A DNA stretch of 64,000 bases, from the NCBI GenBank assembly GCA_964507445.1, contig CAZDQF010000007.1, positions 62,001 through 126,000 of the forward strand, in the 5' to 3' direction. Below are positions 27,840 to 37,092 of this stretch, in pieces (position 1 is the first letter of the stretch; every line of letters starts with the position of its first letter). This DNA comes from GCA-2683135 sp964507445 (GTDB lineage Bacteria; Planctomycetota; GCA-002687715). The translations under genes and the position numbers were made by a program. Under the pieces are notes generated by a model. That model searched no databases and was not told the DNA's origin. It was given only the letters and a program-made list of their open reading frames with translations.

Positions 27840-30800
27840 GTGACGGGTTCACCGAGAGCTGGCTCTGAGAGCGGCGGCAGTTCGCGGGCCTCCGGGCCCG
27901 GTCAGCTGCTCGGTCGCTACGACGTCCTCGGGTCTCTGGGCGAAGGCGGTGAGGGGCAGGTGCTGCGCGGCCGCGATCGGGAGACGGGCCGGGATTTCGC
28001 CCTCAAGGTGGTTCCGCTGAGCCAGAGGGACGACGGCTGGCAGATGCAGGAGGCCAGGGCCCTCGCCTCCGTGGGGCACGCGGGGGTCGCCCGGGTTCAC
28101 GAGGTGGCGAAGGACCCGGAGGTGGACGCCTTCGTCATGGTCATGGACCTGATCGAGGGCGTCCCTCTGGATCAGGCGTGGCCCGGGTTCACCGATGAGG
28201 AGGTCGTCACCGTGACCCTCTCATTGCTGGACGGTCTCGCCGGCCTGCACCGCCGGGGCCTGGTTCACGGGGACCTGAAGCCTGCCAACATCCTCGTGAC
28301 CGACGCCGCTCCACGTCGTGCGGTGTTGGTGGACTTCGGGATGGCGACCTGGCTGGCGGAGGGAGCCTTCAAGGGCGGCACTCCGGCGTTCCTGGCTCCC
28401 GAGTTGATGGCAGGAGGCACCCCCTCTCCGCGTTCGGATCTGTACGCCCTCGGGGTGACGCTCCTTCAGGCTGTTCTCGGCCTCAAGAGCCCGCGACGCA
28501 CCATGCCTGCCGTTGGCGAGGAGGTCCCCGCCGACATGGCGACGTTGTTGCGACGCATGATGGCGCGACGACCGGAGGCCCGCTACCGGGACGCGGCGGC
28601 GTGTGCTGCTGCGGCGCGGTCCATGTTCGGCGAAGACGGGAGCCTCCACCTCCCCGACCACCTCCCGTTCTTCGGTCGGGACACCGCGCAGCAGAGCCTG
28701 TTCGATGACCTGGTCCCGAACTCGAAGCACGTCTGCGCCGTGGTCGAAGGGGCTCCCGGTTCCGGCAGACGGCGGTTGGTGAAGGAGGTGTCTTCGCGCC
28801 TGCAGCGCATGGGCGTGCGGTCTCTCGGGGTGGCCAGCGTCGACCCGGTCGCGGTGGAGTCGGCGGTGGTCAGCAGATTCGGCGGAGCCCGGCGGACGAC
28901 GGCGGAGGGGTGGACCAGCCCCGGAGAGGTCGGTGGGACCGCGGAGCGGGCGGCGGCTCGTGTGGCCCAGGCCGCAGGGGCCGACGGTATCGTCCTGGCC
29001 CTCCACCTGGACGGCAGCGCTCCCATGAACGCGTTTGTCGCGGCGCTGGCAGAGCGCGGCCGCAGAGAGCTCAGCCTGGGCACGGAGCCCTCGGTCCGAC
29101 TCCTGGTGAGCGCGGACGGACCGATGCCCGATGGACTGAATCCGGATCGGGTCGTGCGTCTGCGGCCGCTCAGCGAGCCCGCCGTTGCAGGGATCCTCGG
29201 TGAAGTGACCGGGCTGGAGCCGGACGCCGCGTCTGTTGTCCGTGTGGCGGGGCTCCTCCATGAGCGCGTGGGCGGGTGGCCGGCGACTCTGGACACGCTG
29301 CTGCGGAGGCTGGTCGAAGACAAGGCGCTGTCGAGGTCAGGGGAGGACCTGCTGCTGGACCTCGACGGGCTGACGGCTGCGACGCGGGAGCCGGCAGATC
29401 GTCTCGTGGGCCTGGGGAGAGAGGATCGGATGGTGTTGGCTGCCATGGCCTGTCGGAGGAGGCCATGCGTGATGACGTTGTTGTCCGAGGTGACGCGGCT
29501 GTCGGCCGATGCTCTGTTCGATTCCCTGGGGCGCCTCGAGGGACGAGGTCTCATTCACCGCTCCGCTCGCGCGGATGACTGGGCCGTGAGCGGTTCCGAC
29601 GTGCGGGACTCGGCGAGAGATGAGGGCGATGAGGTCACCCGACGCTGGCACCGGAGGTGGGCCGAGGTCACTGGCGGAGCGGAGTCCGTGCTCCATGCCT
29701 TGTTGGCAGGAACGGAGGTCTCCCGACAGGACGTCCTGACCTCCATGGAGGAGCTGGTGTCGAGCGGCGATCTGGGCGATGCAGCGGACATGGCCGGGGC
29801 CGCGCTCCGCCGATGGCCGACAGAGGCCCTGTTGCCGGTGGCCCGGGTGCGGTTGGCGATGGGAGAGTTTGATTCGGGAGTCTCGTTGCTGCAGGTGGCC
29901 GTGGACTCGGGGGGCGAGCGCGGTGGCGAAGCAGCGGCGAACCTCGCGCTGGTGCTGGTTCGCATGGGCCGCCGGGATGAGGCCCTGGCGGCGGCGGAAG
30001 CAGCCATGGACTCGGAACGCGGGCGTCCGCGCGCCCTGGCGAGTCGCGCCGTGATCCGTTTGCAGATGGGAGATCTGACGGGCGCGAGGGCGGACGCCGA
30101 GGAAGCGGCGGCGCACTCCGAGATTCGAGGTCTCGCGCTCAATGCTCGTGGGCTGGTCCTCCTCCGGCAGGGGGATCTGGTGCAGGCTCAGGCGGACCTG
30201 CGGGAGGCCTCTTCCGTGTTCGCCGAGCGCGGGGATGGGCTGTCCGCCACCACGGCCGGCCTCAACATGGGGATCGTCATGTTGAGGCGGGGGGAGTTGA
30301 CCGAGGCCCGGGCCGTGCTCAGCAGCGCCGCCGACGGGCTGGATCAGGCAGGTGCTACGGGACAACGGGCTACCGCTCTGGTCAACCTCGGTGTCTGTCA
30401 GAACGCTCTCGGAGACTCTCTCAAGGCGTCAGGGCTGCACCGTGAAGCCCATCGGTTGGCCTCGATCGCTGGAGATCGTACGACCGCCGCCACCGCTGCC
30501 TTCAACGAAGGGATCGCACGGTTGGACGGTGGGCGCGCTGCTGAGGGCTACCGTTTGCTGCGCGCAGCCATGGCCGCCCATGGAGCAGGCGTGGCGTTGC
30601 GGGTCCAGGTCATCGCCGGTGCTCACGCGGCGCGAGCGGCCGCTCGTATCGGGCGCGGTCGGACCGCCCGAAGGCTGGCCGCCCGCGCCTTGCTTCTCGG
30701 TCGTCGCCTGGGTCCGCAAGCGTGGGCCGAAGCGGCCTTGGCGGCGGCGGAGGCGACGTCCGGAGCTCGACGTCGGCGTTGGCTTGATCGGGCGGAGGCG

Positions 30801-32717
30801 TCGGCCCGTCGCGCCGAGGATCGTGTCCTCGAGGGCGAGGCGCGGGCGCTCGGCGGGACGCCGACGGAAGACCTCATAGAGAACTCCGTGGTGCGTCGGC
30901 TGTCGGCATGGGGGGCGTCGCCGGATGATCGCAGCACCGTGGCCAGGGCGCTGTTGGCGGCCCGGAGGGAAGGCGGTGACCACCTCGTGCGTGCGCGGCT
31001 GTTGTCGGCGCGGGTGGCGTTGGAGGGAGCCCGGCCCGAGGCCGCGTTCCGACGGGCGCGCGGCGCCCTTGACCTGATGTCGGAGTTGGAGGAGACCATG
31101 ACCCCACGAGCTGCGACCTTCTATCGATACGGCGTCCTGGCAGAGGAGCTGCGGGAGTTGTCGTCCAAGGCGCTGAGCAGGCTGTCGTCCCTGGCGGATC
31201 CGGAGGGCGGCGGCGGGCGTCGATTGGCGGAGCTCGTCTCCTTGATCACGGAGACCAGTGAGTCCCGCTCCATGCGGCAGCTGGTGGGTGGCGTCCTGGA
31301 CAGCGCCATCAATCTCAGCGGCGCCGCCAGCGGTGTGGTGGCCCTCGTCAAGGCGGACGGTGGGCTCTCCTTCGCCATGGGCCGCACCGAGGAAGGGAAG
31401 CCCATCAAGTTCCCCAAGAATCGCATGAGCACCTCCGTGGTCCAGGAGGTCATCGCTACGGGCAGGACCTTGATCATCGCGGACGCGCAGGGGGATGAGC
31501 GCTACAGCGGGCTGATGTCGGTGGCCAGAGATCAGTTGCGGGCGCTGGCGGTGGTCCCGTTGCGTGTGGGCGCGAGCCCCGTGGGGGCCCTGTACCTGGA
31601 CGGCGGCGAGGGGCCGGCGGTATTCCGCCAGGAGGACATCCCCTTGCTGGAGGCGTTCGCCAGCCTGGCCGCCATCGCCATCCGCACTCGTTTCGAGGCC
31701 TCCCGAACGGAGACGCAGACCGTCCAGCTTGGCCGTGAACTCCAGACCGAACGGGCCGCCGGTCGCGCCCGGCTCACGGAATTGCGGCGAGGCAAGAGCC
31801 AGGGAGCCCTCATCGGTAACTCCGCCGCCATGCAGCGGCTTCGGGAACTGGTCGCCCGCTGCGCGCAGGTGGATTACTCCGTGCTGGTCGTGGGGGAGAG
31901 CGGGACCGGCAAGGAGGTGGTGATTCACGCCATCGCCGAGGCGAGCGGGTGCACCGGCGCGGTGGTGCCCATCCACTGCGGGGCCTTGCCCCCGTCGTTG
32001 TTCGAGAGCGAGTGCTTCGGTTATCGGAAGGGGGCATTCACCGGAGCAGTGGCGGATCATCCGGGCTTGATCCGCCTGGCTGAGAATGGGGTGCTGTTCC
32101 TCGATGAGATCCAGGACCTGCCGCTGCCGTCCCAGGTGAAGTTGCTGCGGGTGCTCGAAACCGGACGTGTGCGCCCCGTGGGGGGAGATCAGGAGATCCC
32201 GGTGCAGTTCCGTGTCATGGTGGCCACCGGGGGAGACCTCAAGGAGATGGTGGCGCAGGGCACGTTCCGGGAGGACCTGTATTTTCGGCTGAAGGTCCTG
32301 GAGATCGCGGTGCCGCCCCTTCGCGAGCGGGCGGAGGACATCCCCCTGTTCGTCAGTCACTTCCTGCGCGAGGCTGGATCGGCGCTGCGCATGAGCCGCA
32401 CGGCGCTCCAGAGGCTCGCCCGTTGGAGCTGGCCGGGTAACGTCCGGGAGCTGCGCAACGAGGTGGTCCGGAGCAGCGTCATGGCCAGCGGTGAGGAGAT
32501 CGGCGTGGAGAATCTCACCATCGGCCTCGAGCCGGAGCGGCCGGAGAACCGCGGACTCGTGAACGCGGAAGGGGGCCCCCTGACCCTGCGGGAAGTGGAG
32601 GAGCACGCCCTCGCGTTCGCCCTCGATTACTCCGGAGGGGATCGGAAGGAGGCGGCCCGGCTTCTCGGAATCAGCCGGTCTTCGCTGTATGACCGCCTCA
32701 AGCGCCTGAGCCAATAA
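27840..32717 (+). CDS. Ser/Thr kinase - ATPase - TPR - GAF - sigma-54 activator fusion
   Basis: The predicted protein has 1625 residues from a GTG at 27840. Domains in order: Hanks-type kinase (about 25-270) with FALKVV, HGDLKPAN near 142 and DFG near 165; an ATPase-like region with GAPGSGRRR near 304; TPR-like helices (about 640-1040); a GAF domain (about 1140-1290); a sigma-54-interacting AAA+ domain with Walker A GESGTGKE (about 1352), an intact GAFTGA loop (about 1398) and Walker B GVLFLDEI; a Fis-type HTH ending in KEAARLLGISRSSLYDRL. It should remodel RNA polymerase-RpoN at -24/-12 promoters, with the kinase and GAF parts as inputs. It is followed directly by a candidate target operon. 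Confidence 0.92.
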   Translation: MTGSPRAGSESGGSSRASGPGQLLGRYDVLGSLGEGGEGQVLRGRDRETGRDFALKVVPLSQRDDGWQMQEARALASVGHAGVARVHEVAKDPEVDAFVMVMDLIEGVPLDQAWPGFTDEEVVTVTLSLLDGLAGLHRRGLVHGDLKPANILVTDAAPRRAVLVDFGMATWLAEGAFKGGTPAFLAPELMAGGTPSPRSDLYALGVTLLQAVLGLKSPRRTMPAVGEEVPADMATLLRRMMARRPEARYRDAAACAAAARSMFGEDGSLHLPDHLPFFGRDTAQQSLFDDLVPNSKHVCAVVEGAPGSGRRRLVKEVSSRLQRMGVRSLGVASVDPVAVESAVVSRFGGARRTTAEGWTSPGEVGGTAERAAARVAQAAGADGIVLALHLDGSAPMNAFVAALAERGRRELSLGTEPSVRLLVSADGPMPDGLNPDRVVRLRPLSEPAVAGILGEVTGLEPDAASVVRVAGLLHERVGGWPATLDTLLRRLVEDKALSRSGEDLLLDLDGLTAATREPADRLVGLGREDRMVLAAMACRRRPCVMTLLSEVTRLSADALFDSLGRLEGRGLIHRSARADDWAVSGSDVRDSARDEGDEVTRRWHRRWAEVTGGAESVLHALLAGTEVSRQDVLTSMEELVSSGDLGDAADMAGAALRRWPTEALLPVARVRLAMGEFDSGVSLLQVAVDSGGERGGEAAANLALVLVRMGRRDEALAAAEAAMDSERGRPRALASRAVIRLQMGDLTGARADAEEAAAHSEIRGLALNARGLVLLRQGDLVQAQADLREASSVFAERGDGLSATTAGLNMGIVMLRRGELTEARAVLSSAADGLDQAGATGQRATALVNLGVCQNALGDSLKASGLHREAHRLASIAGDRTTAATAAFNEGIARLDGGRAAEGYRLLRAAMAAHGAGVALRVQVIAGAHAARAAARIGRGRTARRLAARALLLGRRLGPQAWAEAALAAAEATSGARRRRWLDRAEASARRAEDRVLEGEARALGGTPTEDLIENSVVRRLSAWGASPDDRSTVARALLAARREGGDHLVRARLLSARVALEGARPEAAFRRARGALDLMSELEETMTPRAATFYRYGVLAEELRELSSKALSRLSSLADPEGGGGRRLAELVSLITETSESRSMRQLVGGVLDSAINLSGAASGVVALVKADGGLSFAMGRTEEGKPIKFPKNRMSTSVVQEVIATGRTLIIADAQGDERYSGLMSVARDQLRALAVVPLRVGASPVGALYLDGGEGPAVFRQEDIPLLEAFASLAAIAIRTRFEASRTETQTVQLGRELQTERAAGRARLTELRRGKSQGALIGNSAAMQRLRELVARCAQVDYSVLVVGESGTGKEVVIHAIAEASGCTGAVVPIHCGALPPSLFESECFGYRKGAFTGAVADHPGLIRLAENGVLFLDEIQDLPLPSQVKLLRVLETGRVRPVGGDQEIPVQFRVMVATGGDLKEMVAQGTFREDLYFRLKVLEIAVPPLRERAEDIPLFVSHFLREAGSALRMSRTALQRLARWSWPGNVRELRNEVVRSSVMASGEEIGVENLTIGLEPERPENRGLVNAEGGPLTLREVEEHALAFALDYSGGDRKEAARLLGISRSSLYDRLKRLSQ

Positions 32718-32735
32718 CTGTCACATCCTGCCTGA

Positions 32736-32758
32736 TCGTGACCGAATTTCGGACACGA
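32736..32758. promoter_or_regulatory. 23-bp palindrome, candidate activator site or terminator
   Basis: TCGTG-A-CCGAA-T-TTCGG-A-CACGA is an inverted repeat with ten of eleven positions paired around a central T. It begins 19 bases after the stop of the activator gene and lies about 75-95 bases upstream of a -24/-12-like element, the distance expected of an upstream activating sequence. Flanking CCTGC (32727-32731) and GCAGG (32760-32764) extend the symmetry. It could instead be a terminator hairpin, but no T-run follows. Confidence 0.5.
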
Positions 32759-32829
32759 AGCAGGTGGGATTCTGGTTGTTGCTTGCGGGAATCGCAGAAT
32801 TTCGTTGGAATCTGGTGGGGGACTTGTCT

Positions 32830-32845
32830 CGGCACGAGAAGTGCG
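32830..32845 (+). promoter_or_regulatory. Candidate sigma-54 (-24/-12) promoter
   Basis: CGGCACGAGAAGTGCG matches the consensus TGGCACG-N4-TTGCW at the essential GG and GC with the required 10-base spacing; it differs at the first T, one T of TTGC and the final W. The predicted start site is near 32857 and the next gene's ATG is at 32893. The -24 block is also one arm of an inverted repeat with CTCGTGCC at 32868-32875, which complicates the reading. Confidence 0.45.
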
Positions 32846-32892
32846 TCTTGTCTGTTTGCACTCCGATCTCGTGCCCCGTGTGGGAGACTCAC

Positions 32893-34629
32893 ATGTCTAA
32901 ACGCATACGCAGGATCTACTGGACGGCCTTCCTCTTGGTCGCCGCCGGGTTGGCGCCCACCGCGTCCGCGCAGTCCGCCACGGTCACGGGGACCGTGGTG
33001 GACTTCAGCGGCTCTCCACTTGCCGGAGTGTCGGTGTCCGTCGACGGTACGACGGTCTTGAGCGGCCCGGGGGGCGGGTTCTCGGCGATCGTCGGGACCG
33101 GTGTTGCGGACATTGAGTTCGCACCACCGGTGACCTACGTCGCGCCGCTCATCCTGCGTGACGTCCTGATCTCCTCGTCCTTGAATCTGGGCCAGGTGAT
33201 GTTGCCCCAGGGCTTCACCTTGTCGGGCACGGTCCTCAATCCGGCAGGACTGCCCGTAGTCGGCGCGGACACCAACGTCTACGACATGGCGACCGGTGTG
33301 AAGTTGTTCACCCCCATGGACAACACCGATCTTTCCGGCGTGTTCTCGGTCGTGGTCCCTGCGGGGAACTACCGACTGAGGGTGTCGCCGCCTCCCGTGC
33401 TCAGTCTCGTAGCGAGGGAGATCGAGAACGTGGGCGTCAACGGCGCTGTCTCCGTCGGGACCGTTTCCCTCGTAGCCGGAGTCCAACTGACAGGGACGGT
33501 CGTCAACGCCGTCACCCTGGCGCCGCTGGACAACGTGGATCTGGACGTGGACGACGTCTTCACGGGTGCGCGGATCGTAACGCCTGGGGACGACACGGAC
33601 GCCACCGGGGCGTTCTCTGTGGTTGTCCCTGCCGGCCTGTTCCACATCAGCTTCGAGCCGTCCGCCGGCGCCCTGGCCGTGGCTCGTGAGCTCTACAACG
33701 TCTCCACCTTCGGTGGAGCGCCCGTATCACTGGGGACGATCGCCCTTCAACCCGGAGTCCTCCTCAGCGGCAGCGTGATCGACGCCGCGGGTCAGCCGGC
33801 GTCCAACGTGGACATCGACGTGGACACATCACTCGGGGGCGTTCGTATCCTGACGCCTCGGGACAACACGGACGCGGCGGGGGGATTCAGCGTCGTGGTG
33901 CCGGTGGGGACCTACGACATCACCTACGAGCCGCCGTTCTCCGCCAGCCTCGTGGGCGCGCGGCAGTTGAGCGTCTCGGTCTCGGGCGCGACGACCTTGC
34001 CGATCCAGCAGCTACAAGCCGGAGTCGTCCTCTCCGGCACCGTCATCGGTGCGTTTGGCGCGCCCGAGTTCGGTTGTGACGTCGACGTCATGGACCCCAA
34101 CACGGGGGAGGAGCTCGTGAGCCCCGGGGATGACTCGGACGCGGCAGGGGCCTACCAGGTCCTCGTCCCCGGCGGCACCTGGGACCTGCGCTTCCAGACC
34201 CGGAAGGCCAGCCCATCCATGGATCAGACCGTCACCGGCGTGGTGGTGACGGGCGCCACGATCCAGAACGTGAACCTGCCCCTCGTCCCCGCCGGCCTCG
34301 CCATCTTGACGGTGGGGATCCCCACGGTCAGTCCCGGCGGTTTCCTGCCCATGGACCTGTTCATGCTGAACCCCGGCTTCGCGTCGCTGTCGGTGCAGGG
34401 GTCCCTGGTCATGATCGACCCTGCGGGAGTGGAGACCACCATTGTCGCGCCCATCACCCTCGCGCTGCCGTCGCAGCAGCTGTTCGTCATCCCCGGGTTT
34501 CCCATCACCGTTCCCTCTGGGATAAGCCCGTCCCTGCTGGGCCTGCCGTTTCGATTCGAGGCGCGCTTCGAAGATCCGACGACGGGTGCCCGGATCGACA
34601 CGGATCACATCACGGCGGTCGTCCAGTGA
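32893..34629 (+). CDS. Secreted protein of carboxypeptidase-regulatory-like repeats
   Basis: The predicted protein has 578 residues with signal peptide KRIRRIYWTAFLLVAAGLAP ending ASAQ; GGGAG precedes the ATG. About five repeats of roughly 90 residues follow, each of the type LSGTVxxxxGxPxxxxDVDV...TPxDxTDAxGxFSVVVPxGxY...FEP. These are CRL (Ig-like beta-sandwich) domains, with a final divergent domain from about residue 470. Such proteins bind carbohydrate or act as cell-surface scaffolds. The stop overlaps the next gene (GTGA), tying it to the glycosyltransferase run. Confidence 0.8.
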   Translation: MSKRIRRIYWTAFLLVAAGLAPTASAQSATVTGTVVDFSGSPLAGVSVSVDGTTVLSGPGGGFSAIVGTGVADIEFAPPVTYVAPLILRDVLISSSLNLGQVMLPQGFTLSGTVLNPAGLPVVGADTNVYDMATGVKLFTPMDNTDLSGVFSVVVPAGNYRLRVSPPPVLSLVAREIENVGVNGAVSVGTVSLVAGVQLTGTVVNAVTLAPLDNVDLDVDDVFTGARIVTPGDDTDATGAFSVVVPAGLFHISFEPSAGALAVARELYNVSTFGGAPVSLGTIALQPGVLLSGSVIDAAGQPASNVDIDVDTSLGGVRILTPRDNTDAAGGFSVVVPVGTYDITYEPPFSASLVGARQLSVSVSGATTLPIQQLQAGVVLSGTVIGAFGAPEFGCDVDVMDPNTGEELVSPGDDSDAAGAYQVLVPGGTWDLRFQTRKASPSMDQTVTGVVVTGATIQNVNLPLVPAGLAILTVGIPTVSPGGFLPMDLFMLNPGFASLSVQGSLVMIDPAGVETTIVAPITLALPSQQLFVIPGFPITVPSGISPSLLGLPFRFEARFEDPTTGARIDTDHITAVVQ

Positions 34630-35831
34630 GGTCGGCGACCAGGATGAGCCGCGGCCGCCGACTGCTCTTCTACAGCCACGACACCTACGGGCTCGGGCAC
34701 CTGCGACGTTCCATGCTGATCGCCAACTCGCTGGTGACGCAACGATGGGTCGATTCGATCGTGATCGTGTCCGGATCACCTCGCGCACAGGCGTTCGACG
34801 CGGTCCCGGGGGTGGACGTGGTGAAGCTCCCGTCGGCCATCAAGTGTGATGACGGCAGCTACCGATCGCGAACCCTGGCCGTGGATCTCCAGCGGCTCAC
34901 CGCCATGCGGGCGAGCATGATCCGGGCCCTGGCGAGTTCGTTCCAGCCCGATCTCATCCTGGTAGATCACTCTCCGGTCGGGATGAACGGGGAGCTCGGG
35001 CCCCTGATCGACGGGTATCGGGGACGCGCTGACCGCCCGGCCCTGGTCATAGGCCTTCGCGACATCGTCGACACGGCCGAGGTCGTGCGCGCGGAGTGGG
35101 CCACCAGCGGCGCCTGGCACCGGATCAGGGACGACTACGACCGGGTGATGGTCTACGGCGACGGGAGAGTCCTGACCACGGCGCAGGAGCTTGATCTGGA
35201 GACCGTGTGCCCGGGTCGGGTGCGGCACGTGGGGTACCTGGGGCGTGGGGCTCCGAGTTCGAAGCGGGCTGAGAATCCCAGGGTCCTCGTGACCCCCGGT
35301 GGTGGGGGCGATGGACAGAAGCTCCTGCGCGCATACGCCGCTGCGTTGCGGCACCTGGGCCGCATGCCCGGTCTGGAGAGCCACATCGCCATGGGGCCGT
35401 TCCTGGCACCCCGGCGGCGGACGGAGATCCAGAGGCTCTTCGAAGGGGCCCCGTCCACGGTCCGTTTCGTGGGCTTCGAGCAGGGCCTCGAGGAGCACGT
35501 CGCCCGTGCGTGGGGTGTGGTCTGCATGGGCGGGTACAACACCATCATGGAGGTCCTGGCGGCGCGTCGTCCGGCGCTGTGCATGCCGAGGACCCATCCC
35601 CGACAGGAGCAAGCGCTGCGCGTGCGGCGGTTGGAGTCGCGCTCCGGGATCGAGGTCTGTCCGGGGTCCCGCGGCGCCGAAGGGGCCATCTCAGAGTTCG
35701 TGCGCAGGGTCGTCGCCGGACCCGTGGACGCCCCGTGCGAGGTCGCCATGAACGGCCTCGAGTTGGCGTCCGTTGAGCTTCGGAATGTCGCCGCAGCCGA
35801 GGTCCAGGGAGGGAGCGTGGATGCGGTCTGA
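34626..35831 (+). CDS. MurG/COG4671-type glycosyltransferase
   Basis: The predicted protein has 401 residues from a GTG at 34626 overlapping the previous stop; an ATG at 34644 is also possible. The N-terminal LLFYSHDTYGLGHLRRSMLI is the hallmark of the COG4671 predicted glycosyltransferases (GT-B fold). The C-terminal donor site contains GFEQGLEEHVARAWGVVCMG and GYNTIMEVLAARRPALCMPR, as in MurG-like enzymes. Donor and acceptor are unknown. It is the first enzyme of the packed glycan cluster. Confidence 0.85.
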   Translation: MRSATRMSRGRRLLFYSHDTYGLGHLRRSMLIANSLVTQRWVDSIVIVSGSPRAQAFDAVPGVDVVKLPSAIKCDDGSYRSRTLAVDLQRLTAMRASMIRALASSFQPDLILVDHSPVGMNGELGPLIDGYRGRADRPALVIGLRDIVDTAEVVRAEWATSGAWHRIRDDYDRVMVYGDGRVLTTAQELDLETVCPGRVRHVGYLGRGAPSSKRAENPRVLVTPGGGGDGQKLLRAYAAALRHLGRMPGLESHIAMGPFLAPRRRTEIQRLFEGAPSTVRFVGFEQGLEEHVARAWGVVCMGGYNTIMEVLAARRPALCMPRTHPRQEQALRVRRLESRSGIEVCPGSRGAEGAISEFVRRVVAGPVDAPCEVAMNGLELASVELRNVAAAEVQGGSVDAV

Positions 35832-37092
35832 CGCCATGCATGTGGGGTACGTGCTCAAGAAGTACCCGCGTCTGTCGGAGACGTTCATCCTCAACGAGAT
35901 CCTCGGCCTTGAGGAGACCGGCGTCCGCGTCTCCATCATGTCGTTGCGGCTCCCGGACGACGGGAGATTCCACGGCGCGCTCTCGCAGGTGGCCGCCGAC
36001 GTCCGTTACCTCCCGCATCAGGGGGCGGCTCCGTTGCTCGAGGCCATGGAGGCGGTGACTTCCAGCGGCCCGGGCGCCGAGCTTCGCCTCGAACGAGCGC
36101 TGGCGTTCGTGTCTCGCCTGCCTTTCGCTCGTCGCGCCTCCGTGCTGCTCCAGGGGCTCTGCCTCGCGGATCTGGCGCGACGGGACGGCATCAATCACCT
36201 GCACGCTCACTTCATGACCGTGGCGGCTCACACTTGCTATGTGGCTCACCTGATCTCTGACGTGTCGTTCTCGATCACCGCGCACGCGAAGGACATCTAT
36301 CGAGAGTCGGTGGATCGGGCGGTGTTCTCCCAGATCGCGGCCGCGGGCCGGGTGGTTACGGTCTGCGAGGCCAACCGCGCGTTCATCGAGAGCCAGCTGT
36401 TGACGGTGTCAGGCGCCAGCGTGGAGGTCGTGTACAACGGCCTGCCGGACATGCCGACGGAACCCGGCGCGGGCCCGGCCACTCGTGAGCCTGGTCTGAT
36501 CCTGGCTGTCGGGCGGCTCGTCGAGAAGAAGGGCTTCGACGTCCTGATCGACGCGTGCTCACGCCTGCGCACCGCGGGGAAGCGGTTCCGTTGCCGCATC
36601 ATCGGCGAGGGTGACGCGGGTGATGCCCTGCGGCAGCAGGTGGTGGAACGTGGGCTGGTGAGCCACGTCAGCATCGAGGGCGCGCGGTCCCGCGAGGACG
36701 TGCTGGATGCCATGCGTCGGGCGCGGGTGCTGGCCGCGCCGTGCGTGGTCGGAGCAGACGGCAATCAGGACGCGCTGCCGACGGTGATCCTCGAGGCCCA
36801 GGCCATGGGGTTGCCGGTGGTGGCAACCCCGGTGGGTGGTATCCCGGAGATGCTGGCGGATGGGGAGCAGGGGCTGCTGGTGTCGCAGCGGGACCCGGAC
36901 GCGTTGGCGGAGGGGCTGACGAGGATGCTGGAGTTCGCCCCGGGAGAGTGGACGCGGATGTCCGAGTCCGGGCGTCGGAACGTACAACTTCGATTCAGCC
37001 GTGAGCAGACCTTGCCGCGGCTGTTGGCGCTGTTCCGCGATTGCGCCGGAACGCCGGAGGCGCGTGGCGATGAGGTGAGGTGCACACAATGA
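35821..37092 (+). CDS. GT4-family glycosyltransferase
   Basis: The predicted protein has 423 residues. The ATG at 35821 follows GGGAG and overlaps the previous gene by 11 bases. It is a GT-B enzyme: N-domain GYVLKKYPRLSETFILNEI, HLHAHF and SITAHAKDIY, then a C-domain with LILAVGRLVEKKGFDVLIDA and the donor-site stretch PTVILEAQAMGLPVVATPVG. The SETFI start is typical of colanic-acid-type (WcaL-like) transferases in exopolysaccharide clusters. Sugar specificity is unknown. Confidence 0.9.
   Translation: MRSDAMHVGYVLKKYPRLSETFILNEILGLEETGVRVSIMSLRLPDDGRFHGALSQVAADVRYLPHQGAAPLLEAMEAVTSSGPGAELRLERALAFVSRLPFARRASVLLQGLCLADLARRDGINHLHAHFMTVAAHTCYVAHLISDVSFSITAHAKDIYRESVDRAVFSQIAAAGRVVTVCEANRAFIESQLLTVSGASVEVVYNGLPDMPTEPGAGPATREPGLILAVGRLVEKKGFDVLIDACSRLRTAGKRFRCRIIGEGDAGDALRQQVVERGLVSHVSIEGARSREDVLDAMRRARVLAAPCVVGADGNQDALPTVILEAQAMGLPVVATPVGGIPEMLADGEQGLLVSQRDPDALAEGLTRMLEFAPGEWTRMSESGRRNVQLRFSREQTLPRLLALFRDCAGTPEARGDEVRCTQ

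Noticed and set aside
30429..32714. 761-codon minus-strand open frame against the kinase-activator fusion
   Set aside because: The opposite strand carries kinase, AAA+ and HTH motifs; this frame has none and is compositionally a shadow.
32736..32875. Insertion-sequence terminal repeats
   Set aside because: The palindromes here are self-complementary sites, not a pair of matching ends, and no transposase or target duplication is nearby.
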